Shown one piece after another: positions 1 to 12,600 of a stretch of DNA of 64,000 nt. Position 1 is the first letter of the stretch. Each line of letters begins with the position of its first letter. The DNA is taken from assembly GCA_000320545.1 (NCBI GenBank), contig ADNK01000503.1, positions 21,001 to 85,000 of the forward strand, in the 5' to 3' direction. The translations under genes were made by a program, and so were the position numbers. The stretch is from Bigelowiella natans CCMP2755 (taxonomy: Eukaryota; Cercozoa; Chlorarachniophyceae). Below the pieces are notes generated by a model that did no database searches, was not told the origin of the DNA, and worked only from the letters and a program-made list of their open reading frames with translations.

Positions 1-1012
1 TATTCAATTTCGAATGAGTTTGTAGAATTGATCGTTGTTGGCTATTTGTCTGCAGAACCTCTTGTCTGCCTCTCTTCGTGCCTTGGTCACGACGCTACAG
101 CAAACTCTAGCATTACTTCGCCTTCTTGGAGGCGCGGAGAGAGTGGGAATAATGATGTTCGCTGACTATGGCAAGACCCTTAAAATAGGCCATATTGCAC
201 ATGCAGATGAAGGCGGCGTAGTGTACTGCGAGCCTTCTGATTCATACACGCAAAAGGTTCAATTCATTCAAGATTATGCCTTTCCCACGGGTTCTCAATC
301 AATTCAAGAAGCGCATTTAACAGCCTTCAACATTTTCCACGACCGCCTTCAGTCGAGGAATAGGTAAGCTCTTTTCCAAGTATATTCAAGTTGCAGAATC
401 GTAATATCTGCTATATTGTTGGGAATCAGAGCCTTCGCCGTCCTTCTATGCATACCTTCCTTTTTTTCTCATTCAAAAAAAGAATCCTGAGAGAAGAGGC
501 GTTCTGTCCGTCATGCAAGCTGTCGAACTCGTTATGATGATCGAGTTTATGCTTGTGATGTTTTTGAATGTGTGGGACTATGTAACAGCCGCGCGATCAT
601 CCTGCACTACACCCGATGCGCCACCGCATTTGAGGATGATTTTCAAGAATGGCAAGCGTAACTTGGACGGATTCGCAGAGAAAGAATTCCTTGAGAAAAA
701 GGGCTATGAGACAGATTGGCAGCAACTTTGTAGCAAATTCCATGCTGTCGGTCATCGAGTAGTTACGATCATGATGAACATGAAGAAAGACTTTAAGCCT
801 ATCTTCGGTAGGTCGCTATTATAATTATTATTATTATCTTCGATACTACTGTTGATGATTTCTCTTGCGCGGTTGGTAGTAGACAAATGAGGAATATGCA
901 TTCCATATCTCAAAACATAGCATTAAACCTGACACGTACTGTATTTTGTGTAGTACAGTAAATATACATACCGAGCGCACCAACACGCACAAACACATAA
1001 CTATGCACTTAT

Positions 1013-1044
<32 letters not shown>

Positions 1045-2252
1045 ACACACCCCATATATTCATATGCCTTTTGCCGCGCACAACGCTGGTTTATAGCGCA
1101 AACATCTTTCTCCTCCTCATCATCATGATTGTTAGGATTCATGGGAGAGGTGCTCGATCTAGGGACCACACAGAACTCTCGATTTGTTACGGAGAATTCC
1201 ATGGCTCTTCTGTTACGCCTCATCGGCGCGAAGACTGCCATCAAGCAGATGTTCTGGTCCTTACAACAGGCCGAGAACAACGGTGACGATGGCATCGAAG
1301 AGGAAGAGGAAGAGGAAGAGGATAAAACTAAGAACACTTCCATGAGCATGGACCAGATGTTAGAGCTTACTATGGCAAGATCGGACACAATAACACCGTA
1401 TTGTGTGTTGAATATGAGAACGATTCTCAAATCCACCTCCCCTGAGATTGTACTAGAGGTTTTCGCCTCGTTACTCACGCCTGAAAACGTCATGTCCCTC
1501 ACAACCAACGAGATATTTGGCAAGTTTTGGCGGCGCATTAATGGTCAGATCAAAGCAATCAAGAAAGATGACTCGGCAGCAAATGGGTGCGTAAGGTGGA
1601 GGAGGAGGAATGTGAGCATAGCACGTGCTGAACTGATATGATAAAAATGAAGATGATGCTGAATCTGCTGATCACGCTTAAAATCTTGAAGAATTTCATC
1701 ACTATCATCATCATCACCACCATCATCATCATCGCCATCACCATCATGGTGGTACTAATCCTTGTCTATAACCCATCGTATCATCAGGGAAGGCAAGTAT
1801 GATAAACAAGTACAGCAGCTTTGCGACTGCATGTCGCGACTGATTCGTATACTACCAAAGGCAGATTCTGATTGCCTCCGGGTTTGGATAGAGAATTCAT
1901 ACAACGAGATATCACGCATTCGTGAGTTACAGGAGGCGAATTGGAAGAATGTAAATCACTGAAAGCTAATCCCCTCCACCAACATGCCATTGTATCGATG
2001 CACTACCATAACATGATGAAGATCATGAGCATGCTCCAACAGTGCTCTTGCTGATACATCGGTCTCCTTTTATGTTCTTCATCTGTAAAAGGCGAAATCG
2101 TTTCTGTTTTTGCCGATTGCGCCTGGATTAGACTATAAGGAAGTCCTGGAAGTGACACGAGGGGCAACAAACTTCAAGCAAATTAATCGATTTATCTCCA
2201 TGATCGACTTAGAGACTGCCGAGAAAACCGATCCCTTCCCGGTTGGTTTCTG

Positions 2253-2313
<61 letters not shown>

Positions 2314-5179
2314 TGCGCGCGCGCGCGCGTGTGTGTTTATAATCGCCGTCAGCATTATCATCATCATCATATCGTCACCACTATCACCACATAATTATCC
2401 TTAATTTATATCATTAAATTCATCAGCACGATGATGATGAAGAGGCAGCAGATTGCATTCCACTTTCGCTCTCAAGCCATTCTGCTCTGTTCGGAATGAT
2501 GGCACATCTGATATCCCCTGGTGTCTTTTTTAGCAAGCGCGGCGCGCTCATCTTGGCAGCATTCGCTCTCAGGTACACACACACAACACACGCGAGGAAT
2601 ATGCTAAGAATATGCTTGTTTTCCATCACAAAATACTCCTCTTCTTGCCCTCCTACTACTGCTATTCCACAACAGAAATAAGCTTCTCGCCTCTCGTGCC
2701 GACATGTTCTTGACCGAGAACAAGGGCAAATGGATTAACTGGGAGACAAAGAAGGACAACTCACCCGTCGCACCACTGAATTGGTAGAATTAGTAGTTGA
2801 AGTGTTATCAATTTTGGTCTGTACATATGCGCGCTCCTGCTGATGTTTGGCATGGAGGACGTACACACTTTGTGCGCTTGCCGCCTTCTTCTATTACCAT
2901 TATTGAAGACCACGGTGCTGCTAATACGTCAGGTCTCCGGGTTTCATTCGCGTGCTACATCTTCTCGATTCAAAGAAGCATCTCACCACAAAAGAAATTG
3001 CATTCCGTGACAAGTTTTCTCAGATCTGTTCTCTTCGTTCGAATGCACGTGCAACTGTCACATTGAATACAGGCAATGTGAAGCCAGGTAATCTTATGAA
3101 GGGGGGGGCTGACTATCGACTTATGTGCGAGCAGTGCAATCTTCCGAGAAGTTTTACCGTCATGGCAGCAGCAGCACAAGGTACCAAGAGTACAGAGGCA
3201 ACAACGACTCCAAAGACGACGAGGAAGTTCGGCATTTGTATCTCCTATCACGCTGATGATGATCCGAAAACAGTCACCGGCAGGTAGCGTCTTTCATAAA
3301 CTAAAACAGCAGTAGCAGCAGCAGCTTTCAAGCATTAATTTCAACACATTTGCCGCCTTTCTGACAACAACAACTAACCACGACCCCGGAGAAATCGTTG
3401 TTTCGCTTGCATAATGAAACGACAACATACTTGGTATCGATACGACGTTTGACTCCGCACTTCTTATTGTCATCATCATTTTTCAGAAAAGATGGCAAGG
3501 CGGATTGGGCTAGCTGTACCCGGTGTAAATCTTGCTACATGGTGACGAATACCAAGGCCCTCAATGTACGCACCAAGTGTCACTTTTGCCGTCTGGGCAT
3601 GACTGGGAGAGGACAGAAAAAATATCCCCCTCATGTGCAGTGCTCGCGTTGTAAACTAAGATTTACGAGCGAAAGCCGCGAGCTTGCACTAGAGGCAATG
3701 AGGGACTTTTTCGAGGATAATAAATTTGTAGCTGTTGGTGCTACTGCTCCTACTGCTTCATCTACTGGTGGTGGTAGAGGAGGAGGAGGGGAAGATAGTG
3801 GAAAGGATGTGAAGCAGCTAGCATCAGTGACGGCAACCAGGAAGACAATAGCGAAGAAGGTGTTAGAGCGGCTGGAGGGGGCAGTGTCAAAATCCGAATT
3901 CCTCTGTCCACATTGTGCGACAGCGCCAACGAACGCTATTGCCGAGAAGGAGATCGAAATCAGAGAGATATTAGAGGAGAATCCATCCCTGAAGTGCATG
4001 TTGCCAGTGGGGCCTTATGACAATATCGTAGCCAACCAGAAGCTCATTCGAATCATCACGACGGTGAGAACCGTCTCGCCAGGCAATGCCTTTACTATCA
4101 TCATAGCATTATGTGGCGTTGAGCGGTACCGACACTGTTAAAGGTCTATATGTTTCACACTTCTGCTTTTATCTGTTTGTTTTTCTCGTGTATTTCGCTC
4201 ATCATTGCAGAAGAACAAAAGAAGGGAAGAGAAGCAGCCAGGACGGCAGAGATTACTGTTGGAGGCGTCACAGTGCTCCAACCAGAGAAGTTACGCGATA
4301 GTGTGCTCAAGCAACTTATTCACGGTAAGTTTGCTCTGGCCTTACAGTCGTAGATTCTATATTATTTTGCAATATAAGCGCGTGCGCACTCACAATTGCA
4401 TAAGTGTTTATAAGACGGCAACGCCGATGATGGTTTTTAACGTCTGAGGTGTGTATGATGACGATTTTGATTTTAGGATCTGGCAGGGCGGAGTGTGGTA
4501 TGTGCTTTGAGGAGGTTCCAGTCTCTATGATAGGGCCTATGTGTGGCCATTGCCCTAATCGATTCTGCCAGAACTGCGCAGAGGCCTGGTAAAAAAGAAA
4601 ATCAGCAGAAAAGAATTCTCCTTGAGTTACATCCATCAACTCATGTCCCTTCTTTTTCGTTCCGTCCTCTCTTATCTCTCCTATGTTAGGTATGGCAACG
4701 TGAAGATTGGTCACATCGTGGCCAGAGCCCATGCCGTGTGCCCGTGCTGTAAGGCGACACCAAAGTATAGAGTGATGCGGCGCGCGAGTAAGGTGCTCAT
4801 CTCGATACGTAATCGGGCGAAGTACGACTGGGACGCCAAATACCACCATGCCCTTTGCTCGAAGTGCTTGCGTTTATCCAAGGTCGTTGCCCGTGAGTGC
4901 GCGCGCGCGCCTCCCACACTGGATGCATTTGTGTGTTTGAGCTGCAAGGAAGAAGCTGAAGAGAAAAGAGACAAAGATTTTATGGCTAAATTGAAGGCAA
5001 TGAAGACGTGTCCGGCATGTAAAACCCGCACAGAGAAGATCGACGGTTGCAACCATATCAGCTGTCCCTGCAGCGAGCACTGGTGCTATGCTTGTGGGGA
5101 AGGCTTTGGTAGTGACGTCGAATCAGTTTATGAACACATGGATATCGAGCACGGAGGTATATATTATAATAATGACTGA
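1..5179 (+). CDS. VWA-domain plus RBR (RING-IBR-RING) E3 ubiquitin ligase, 5' partial
   Basis: Multi-exon gene entering from the left edge. Coding blocks lie near 55-364, 490-810, 1130-1590, 1790-1960, 2105-2245, 2430-2570, 2680-2785, 2935-3285, 3488-4063, 4210-4324, 4479-4590 and 4690-5155, each bounded by plausible GT/AG sites. The first two blocks resemble a von Willebrand A domain: a VGIMMFADYGKT strand, then DAPPH followed by EKKGYETDWQQLC. About 3500-3950 holds several CxxC pairs, a zinc-ribbon-like stretch. The C-terminus is RBR-like. RING1 begins CGMCFEE and continues GPMCGHCPNRFCQNC across the intron at 4590-4690. RING2 is CPACKTRTEKIDGCNHISC followed by CYAC, keeping the cysteine after GCNHxx that carries ubiquitin in RBR ligases. 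It should take ubiquitin from an E2 and pass it to a substrate; the VWA part may recruit partners. The stop at 5179 may be bypassed by a last exon near 5208. Certain for RING2, good for VWA, approximate for exon edges. Confidence 0.75.
1012..1050 (+). repeat. CA microsatellite
   Basis: About 19 CA units, with two short interruptions, in an intron of the VWA-RBR gene. Confidence 0.9.
2257..2336 (+). repeat. CT, GT and GC compound microsatellite
   Basis: CT units to about 2296, GT units to about 2314, GC units to about 2329, then GT again. Alternating purine-pyrimidine DNA of this type can adopt Z-form. Intronic in the VWA-RBR gene. Confidence 0.9.
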
Positions 5180-5448
5180 TAATCATAATGTACACATTAT
5201 GCGTACAGTGGTGAATACTACTGGGATGTATGCTTCAATAACAGTGCATGATCACTAGATCATACGATGGATGCGACGATGATTATTTTATGCTGTAGAA
5301 CATTCTGATTCGATCTAGCGATGTCCAGTCATCTACACGTTTCGATTGTTGGATTGGGCGCATAATACTAGCCATACATTTGATTGCATGAAACACATCA
5401 TAACGGAGACCAACAGATCTAGAGATTTATATTAGCGCTGTAGCCGTA

Positions 5449-5520
5449 TAGCCGCTGCATTGCACAGCTACATGAGGATGACCATTTAACAAATGTAATT
5501 GATCAATTACATCCGTCTTA
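5449..5520 (+). repeat. Dispersed repeat, copy A
   Basis: Starts TAGCCGCTGCATTGCACAGC, then AGGATGACCATT, an AT-rich centre and TTACATCCGTCTTAC. It aligns over its whole length with 22495-22568. The ends are shared best; the AT-rich middle differs. No open frame and no obvious terminal inverted repeat. Confidence 0.7.
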
Positions 5521-5617
5521 CATGTGCATCACAACAGAAACGAATGTGCACAATTTGAGCCCTGCTAGCCTGCTAGCCTGTGCATGCTAGCATGGCCACT
5601 GCATAAATGGCATTGCT

Positions 5618-5681
5618 AGCTACATCAGGATGACTATCTAGCTATTGATCAAATTTTAATTAACCATTTCATCCGACTCAT
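5618..5681 (+). repeat. Dispersed repeat, partial copy C
   Basis: GCTACATCAGGATGACTAT followed by an AT-rich stretch and CATCCGACTCAT. Lacks the TAGCCGCTGC end and has one change in the CATCCGTCTYA word. Confidence 0.5.
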
Positions 5682-6305
5682 TTCAAATGTAGATGTATCT
5701 AATTCATCCAAATGCATGAAAGCTGTGCTGTGATGCGCATTCTAGCTGCAGCTAGAACGTGTGCATGACGCATGCTAGCATGCATGATGAGATCGTGCAC
5801 ATCTAGACGTGCTAGCATGTACGTGGGAGACATGCATGCCAGTGTGGCTCAGATGTTGTGCTGGCATGCACTGTGACCATCTAGCTATATGTGCATTGAC
5901 CAGAGCAAAAGGGGCCAATTATCATCGTTGAGACTAGCAAATAGCGCCATCATTTTGCAGTAGTAGTGGTGACATAATGCATCTCGTCATCTTCAATAAC
6001 AATCAAATTTTTCAAGAATGGTCGCACAAGAGCATTGTCTCGGCGCTCGTCCATGTATCTTGCAGCATTGAATAACCCTCTCAAGCATGTCACTCACATT
6101 GGGAACATGGTATTTATGAATTCTGTGCTCAGAAGTAGACCATCCTGCGTGCTTCTCCTCATGAAGACGAAACGCTGTTGTAGTCAGCGCGACCATGGAT
6201 TGATCAAAGATGAGTGATTACGAGTACTACTTTCGTGTATTATCGAGACTGGAATCCAATTTAGAACCAAAGGGCACTTATTCCTTAAGCGGCACTTGCT
6301 GCTGT

Positions 6306-8436
6306 TCATTGTGCATAGCAGCTTCCAGGTTCCTGAGGCCCCTCTCTAGCAACATCGTTTGTGACAGGTGCTGCTGGAATTCCACGAGCGTTGAGGAGGC
6401 AGCGGAATGCTGTGATTCTTGGCTGCGCTGCATCGGTGTTGTTCACAGTGCGGGGGCTCCAAAGTCGCTCAGAGATCGCTGCGAGGCGAGGCCAGATTGT
6501 TTGAAGGACATCAGATGCGTCCGCAGTCTCCCCCCACATCTCGCCGCCACCGCCGATGACATACTTGGCTGAAAATATGAAAAATAATTGCATTACTTTG
6601 CTGACGGCAACGACGATGATGATAAGCACCCTGGCGGTGATCATGGGGAGAGCCATAAGAGCATCATCAGCGACAAATGAAGGCAGGAACAAAACACAGG
6701 AGAGAGACAGATAGAGATCAATTTGCTTTTCTACTACTGCGACCAAATTTTGTACACAAATACTACTGCTACTGCTAATAGTACCGCATTTGTCTGCGTC
6801 GATCCCATCGCAAGGTTCCTGCTGATACATGGTTTCCCATGTGACTTTGAGGCCATCCAGGTACCACACCCCATCTGTGCTCCAGATAACCCGGTATCCC
6901 TGCTCCACTGCTTCTTTTGCGGCCTTGGAGCCGGGTAGCCATTGCTGGATGATGGTCGATTTACCAAGCTTCGTACCGAAATGATTCCAAATCTCCTCCC
7001 ACCCAATCACGTCACGGCCTTGAGAATGTGCGATCTCTTGGGCCTGCGCCACGAGGTACAAGTATGCATCATCCGTGGTCATGTTCTTTGCCTTGAGCCA
7101 GTTCGCAACCGATGGTGTCTTAGTCCAGCAGTCGGTGTTAACCTCGTCGCCTCCCAAGTGCATCATGTTGTCAAAGAAGAGCCCCTTTCCACGCACTCCT
7201 CCGGTTAGATCGTTAAACAGTCCAGAGAGAACAGCAAGGGTCTCATTGCTGGCAGGGTTCAACGGCTGGATAGACAATTTTACATATGTAACGTTAAATA
7301 TGGCAGCCTTTGAATTGCGGAACAATCTAAGATAATTTCAGTGTTTTTATGATTCTCCTTTTTAAGTACTACTAATCCTTCTCTCGTCCTCTTCTGCTTA
7401 TGACCTGGAGGCACGTCGCACTTGGGCAGATTTCAGGGTGCCCAGCACACATCGCTGCTGCGTGACCTGGAGTGTCGATCTCCACCACCGCTCTAATACC
7501 ACGGGCGCGGGCATATTCAATAACATCCTCTACGTCTTCGATAGAGTATCTCTCGCGGGAGGAATAAGCACCCATCTCGCTCAGACGTGGGTAGCTTGGG
7601 GAGTCGAAGGGAAAAGATTGGGAATCTGTGAGGTGCCAGTGCATCACATTGATCTTCGCATACGTCATTGAGTCGAGGATGCGGTATAGCTGGCTGACCG
7701 GCTCAAAATGACGCGCGGTGTCAATGAGGACTTCCCTGAGGGATGATATCAAAACGAATCAATGCTTACTGTGGGAAAAAATTGTACTGCTCTGGTTGCC
7801 TGTGCTGATAGAATTCATAAATTAAATTACATACCGATGCTTGAAACGGGGCTTGTCCACGATTTCCCAGGGAGCCCCTTGGACTTTGTAGTCTTTAGCG
7901 GAGTAGTCGAAGATAATAAGTTGTGACAGGGTCTGAAGAGCGTGCATCACACCCACCTGAGTCGCTGCAGTGATGTTAATTGCTTGATTTGGATCAGAAG
8001 GGACTGAGAGGGAGTAGCTCTCATCTGTCTCCAATTGAATCGGGGCGTTCGCATCTTTCGCTGTGATGACTACCTTGGCTGTTTCAATTAACATAAAAAT
8101 TATTAACAAATCGAACGAGGCATCAATATTTTGGTTTATACATTTTACATCTCAAAAAATACCAATTTTTTGGCCAACTAGGTTTGTTTTGGGGACTCGA
8201 TGCTGGAAGGTGATTTTCTTGAAGCGATCGAACGCTGCGGTAATGTCATTCGTCTCGAGGTCGAGGCCAATGCTGAGAAACGGTGAAACAGAAACAACCT
8301 CGCTACCATTTTGGTAGGAGAATGGGTGAGGCCACATTGGTGGCCCCTTCGTGGCTTCTTGGTGGATGGCATGGCTCGAGAGTGCTAGCAGCCCGACGGA
8401 AATGAGCAGGGGTCCCATGATTCGCAGCGTGCCCAA
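6306..8436 (-). CDS. Beta-N-acetylhexosaminidase (GH20), HEXA/HEXB-like
   Basis: Five exons on the minus strand: 8436-8179, 8073-7835, 7735-7405, 7265-6785, 6568-6306. All junctions are GT-AG and phases match, giving 523 residues, close to human HEXA. The start at 8436 is followed by a hydrophobic segment (LLISVGLLALSSHA) that looks like a signal peptide. Then come the hexosaminidase N-domain and a GH20 barrel with MHWHLTDSQSFPF, EIDTPGHAAAM, the catalytic HLGGDEVNTDCW (Asp-Glu pair; Glu is the acid/base and the neighbouring Asp orients the N-acetyl group), WLPGSKAAKEAVEQGYRVIW, and the C-terminal GGGGEMWGE and ERLWSP. The enzyme removes terminal GlcNAc/GalNAc from glycans or chitin oligomers, in lysosomes or outside the cell. 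The short intron ends are clear and no key motif is missing. It stands head-to-head with the DDT gene, about 1.2 kb apart. Confidence 0.93.
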
Positions 8437-9642
8437 GATCTAAATGGTTTTGGGTTATGGGTACACATGTTTCCGACTGTCTTTCCGAGCATTTGTGCAT
8501 ATTCCATGTCTTAAGATATATTTGGCATGTATTTTAACTCGCTTTTACGTTCGGAGCGTTATTAAACCGTCCATAAAATGTCGAATGCTTTGGGTTTGCT
8601 ATTTTCCATTGTCAGTGTCCAACTAAATCAGTCGTTTTACAATTATTACCTTCATTTAACTTTAAATAGATTATTTTTACTTTCTTCAAAAATAACATTA
8701 AAGACCTTGGTTCCACTACATTTTTGGTACACATGGGTCGCATCTTGAAAAGGGCGCAGCCCTTTCTCGGCTCGTAATCATCAAAAATTGGCGGGGAATT
8801 GCTGTTCTTGTTGGGCATTTTCAGCGGCAAAACCAGTCACAAGAACTATTCGCATTAAATCTCCTGAGTATCAACCATTGACGATTTACTTCCGGGGACT
8901 CTTCACGCAACCTGTGATTCTAACTTTTATTAGGTAATATCACCTTGTTCTATTCTGTTCACGAAGCTGCACACTATTTGTTGCGTGTTGTTGGCGCCAA
9001 CCATCATCCTCATCAATCATCAAATCGCACTGGAAATCGGGACAAATAATTGAATATATGCAAATACAACGACGTCCAGATGTGTCGTCGTCGGTCTGTC
9101 TGTCTGTCTGTCAATCGTTCGTCGCATGGTAATAATAAATAATAAGAAGCAATTACAAAGGAGAAGCGGGCAGCGCCGCTATTAGGCCGTCTGTCTGCTG
9201 TCTCACATCAATTCGTGATACAGCCTCTCCGCTACTTCTCAACAACTCACCGCACTGGACCTTGCCCTCCCGCCTTCCTTTGCAGAGATCAACCCATCGA
9301 AGCAGACCAACCCCGTGTGGACAGGGCACAACCTCGGCCCGCCCCATATTGTTCCCGCCCTCTGGCCTCCAGCTGCGGGTATTGGCCAGCGTAGACTTCA
9401 TTCCATCCCTTAGACAAGGTGGGGAGAACATGCGCAGTTAGTCTTCAGAGAGTTCTGATATTGACGAAGCGATATAGCTTCCCGCGATCTTATCTACTCT
9501 TAACTAGAGCGTTGCAAATGCTTAACCTTGGACGAAGTAGAATCTATGGCGGGAAGAAACAGGGAGGGGGGCCGGGAAGATTATTCTTCCTTCTTTGAAA
9601 AACAGGAAATAAAACTTACAGGTTCTAATAACGGTTGCTGAT
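8437..9642. promoter_or_regulatory. Head-to-head spacer between hexosaminidase and DDT genes
   Basis: About 1.2 kb between two divergent start codons, so promoters of both genes must sit here. Visible features are a short (GTCT)n tract near 9093-9113 and a GC-richer patch at about 9170-9430. An open frame of 92 codons lies in that patch on the minus strand but has no recognisable motif. No CTAG-palindrome spacer sequence and no TATA box that I would trust. Confidence 0.4.
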
Positions 9643-12600
9643 ATGAACACCCACGACGGCGAAGACGTAGATGCGGAGGACTTTCAAAAGGAGGCACCCA
9701 AAAGTAGCCCTGTTTCTGCTGCAGAAATGGAAGTAGAGGGTACTTTACATTCTTAAACCTTGTTTCTTGGTCTATCCATCTAACGATAGAACCAGCCAAG
9801 CGTGTCCAAAGCAGCATATTTTCATTTTCAACGTGTTCCTACATTTTTCAGCGGAGAATCGTCCAGTAGAAATGAGCAACAGTGACACCGAGTCGGATCA
9901 ACAAGAGGAGGATACCAATCTTCCACCTCGAGGCAGATTTCCAAAGCTATCCTTTCAGGACCTTGAGATCCATTTCAAGAAGAGCAGATCAAAAAGACGG
10001 CACAAAGGGTAACGCTCACTTCTTTCCCCAGTTTTTGTGTGTTCTCCCTCCCTTCATAGCCGGTTCTCACTTGCGCACAACTACGAATAGGGTTGCTACC
10101 CACACAAAGGAGCTTAGAAGGACGCGGAAGTCTAATAAGCGATTCAGAGAGCTGCCAGAGAGAAGTTATCCAAAGGTTGTCCTTGATGGTTTGCACGTCG
10201 TTGGCATATCACACATACGAAATAACGAGATACAGTCTATTGTTGACGTCGGACTTCCTATAATCAATTCTTCCTATGAAAAGGCTCCATTAAAGCTTTC
10301 GAAAGTTTCCACCGGAGAGGCTTTTTCTGAGTGGATCTCCTGGGCGAAGAAAGTAGTTCTTTTTTTTTCTTTGCATGAGGGAAGAGAATGAACGATCAAT
10401 ATGTGACGAAATCAAGAACACCTTCAACAGAATAAGCCATTGTACAAACCTATCCTGTTTCCAATTGTTTCCAATTGGTAATCAAGTGCGAAAAATCAAT
10501 TAAAAGCTGGTCAATTTGCACTTGTTCCACCTCTCCTTCCAGGTGTTTAAGCGGCAAAAATTGGAAAGGACTAAGCGGTTGGGCCCTCGAGACCTTGGCT
10601 ACCATGATGTAAGTTTTTTGATGCGGTTGTTATTGTAGTCCATGTCTATTACTCATGCGGCAAAATTTCATATTGGAAAAACAATAGTGTTTGTGAGCAT
10701 TTACTTCGATTAATCTTGGAAAGAACTACACACCATCTATCATCCATGGCCAGAATGTTCCTTTTCATAACCTTCTTTTCTCTTTATGCTTGTATTCTCT
10801 TGCGTTTATCTTTGCTTTCCAAAATGTGTTTAAACAACCGAACAGAATATGTCAGAGAAGCCATCCACACCGCCGGTTTGTCCATTTTCGCACTATTTAT
10901 CTAGGATTCTTCTATGACAGCCTCCCTCATCACTTCGTCTCTTTTTCTCTTATGCTGTTTTTAAGTGTGAGTGCATCTGTTTTGCCCATTACTACTCTTG
11001 TTCGTTTAATAGCCCTATATGCATGTCGTCATTAATTAATGATTTTCATGGTAAGGGCGGTAAGAAGATGAACAGGCCAAAGTCAGAGCTTGATTTCACC
11101 CCGGTAGTAGTACCTTGAGATGCGAATCTATTTCTGTGTGTGAGCGATTTGAATAAGTCTTACATTCTTTCATTACCCTACTGCTCTCATGCAGAAGCTA
11201 CCAGATCCTATAGATGACCGTAAATTGCCAGATTGGGAAAAAGCAAAACCGCCAAAGCTCAATCGTGGGGTGCGATGATAATGAAAATGATGATTATGAT
11301 GATAGTTTTGGTAACAAGACGCCTAATATAAAGCCTGCTGTCACCTCTCCTCCAGAGCTAGCTAATGTTGCTCTTTCCTCTTTAACTACTTGTCTTTTCT
11401 TCCTTTCTCTTGCTGCTGTTGTACTCAACGGAATATGAATAACGTCGTGATCATCAGGTTCTCGATTTACCCCAAGACTCAATCTATGCCGTGCTTAATA
11501 CATGGGGTTTCATCAGAGCGTTCCGTTATCCGCTGGTATGTAACTGCGATATAGTTTTCCTCCCTTATATATCGAGAGAAGTTGTCTAAAAGCATTGCTG
11601 ATTGGTTTTGAAATTGCTGGATCAAATATTCTCTTATTGACTGACACTGGTGCGTCCACAATCAATAAGGGCATCAACGAGGTCATTGGCGAAGGAGTTG
11701 ACATGAAACTTGAGGATTTCGTCCGGTGCTTTTCCAACACTGAGGATGATTTGTCCCTTGTTGGTACTATCTTCTCATCGATCGCGGTAGGTCTATGTGC
11801 TATTTTTGGTGAGGCAGCGCAGTGTGTTGATACGTTTTTGTGTTTATTTGCTTGTGTTTGTGTGTGTGTGTGTCTGTGTGTGTTTATGTAGGCTCTCTCC
11901 TTGGACGCAGGAACGTTGGACCCCAAGAAAGGCATCCATCCATCCATCTATCCATCCATCCAATATTCTGTTTTCTTTCTCCTGTTCGCTTAGTTTTTGA
12001 TTCTTTCTTCATGTCTCATTGTCGGTTGATCGTTAGACCAAGAGACCCTCACCATCCTACTCCCCCTCCCCCTCCTGCTTCTGCTCCTCCTCCTCCTCCT
12101 CCCCTTTCCTACCTCTCTTTCCACAATAACATCTTCAATTGCTACCTCGCAGATGTGCTGCTGGATGACGGTAAACGTTCGTGGATGGCAGTAAATATGC
12201 TCACCTGGCAATGGCACGTCAGCAACTATCTCGAGGTGTCACTAGCAATCGCCTATATATCTCCTCACATTCTTCTATATAACATGCTGAGATATTTATG
12301 TGACTTAAGAATCTGGAGGAAAAACGTATCACTGCGATGGCTGGCGACGAAGGTCACTACTCGTTAATTATGACGCATCGTTTGTTCAAAATGCGTGTGA
12401 GTAGTACGGTCGTTTACTCGTAGTACCAATTTTCGCAGAAGACGATGGCGGCAAAGATGATTTGAAAAATGGAATCATGTCAAATTCAACGCCCAGGGAG
12501 CTCCAATACTACTCAAAGGAAAGGGTGAGTTGGCTCGTTCCTCCTCCTCCTCCTTACCGCTTGCTTGTTGTCTCTTCTTCTTCTTCTACGTTGACAACAA

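Larger units (their letters stand above)
5180..6305. repeat. Tail-to-tail spacer rich in CTAG/TGCA palindromes
   Basis: No gene seen. The stretch separates the 3' ends of the RBR gene (+) and the hexosaminidase gene (-). It is full of GCTAGC, CTAG, GCATGC and TGCA words and holds perfect palindromes: TTCTAGCTGCAGCTAGAA at 5740-5757 and GCATGCTAGCATGC at 5770-5783. It also carries one good copy (5449-5520) and one weaker copy (5618-5681) of a dispersed repeat seen again near 22.5 kb. Both genes' 3' untranslated regions and polyadenylation sites must lie within or beside it. Confidence 0.7.

Noticed and set aside
846..1538. 230-codon minus-strand frame
   Set aside because: Mirror of exons and CA/CT microsatellites of the VWA-RBR gene; long only because of repeats.
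9153..9431. 92-codon minus-strand frame between hexosaminidase and DDT genes
   Set aside because: No motif, GC-biased, lies in the head-to-head promoter region and has no splice partners.
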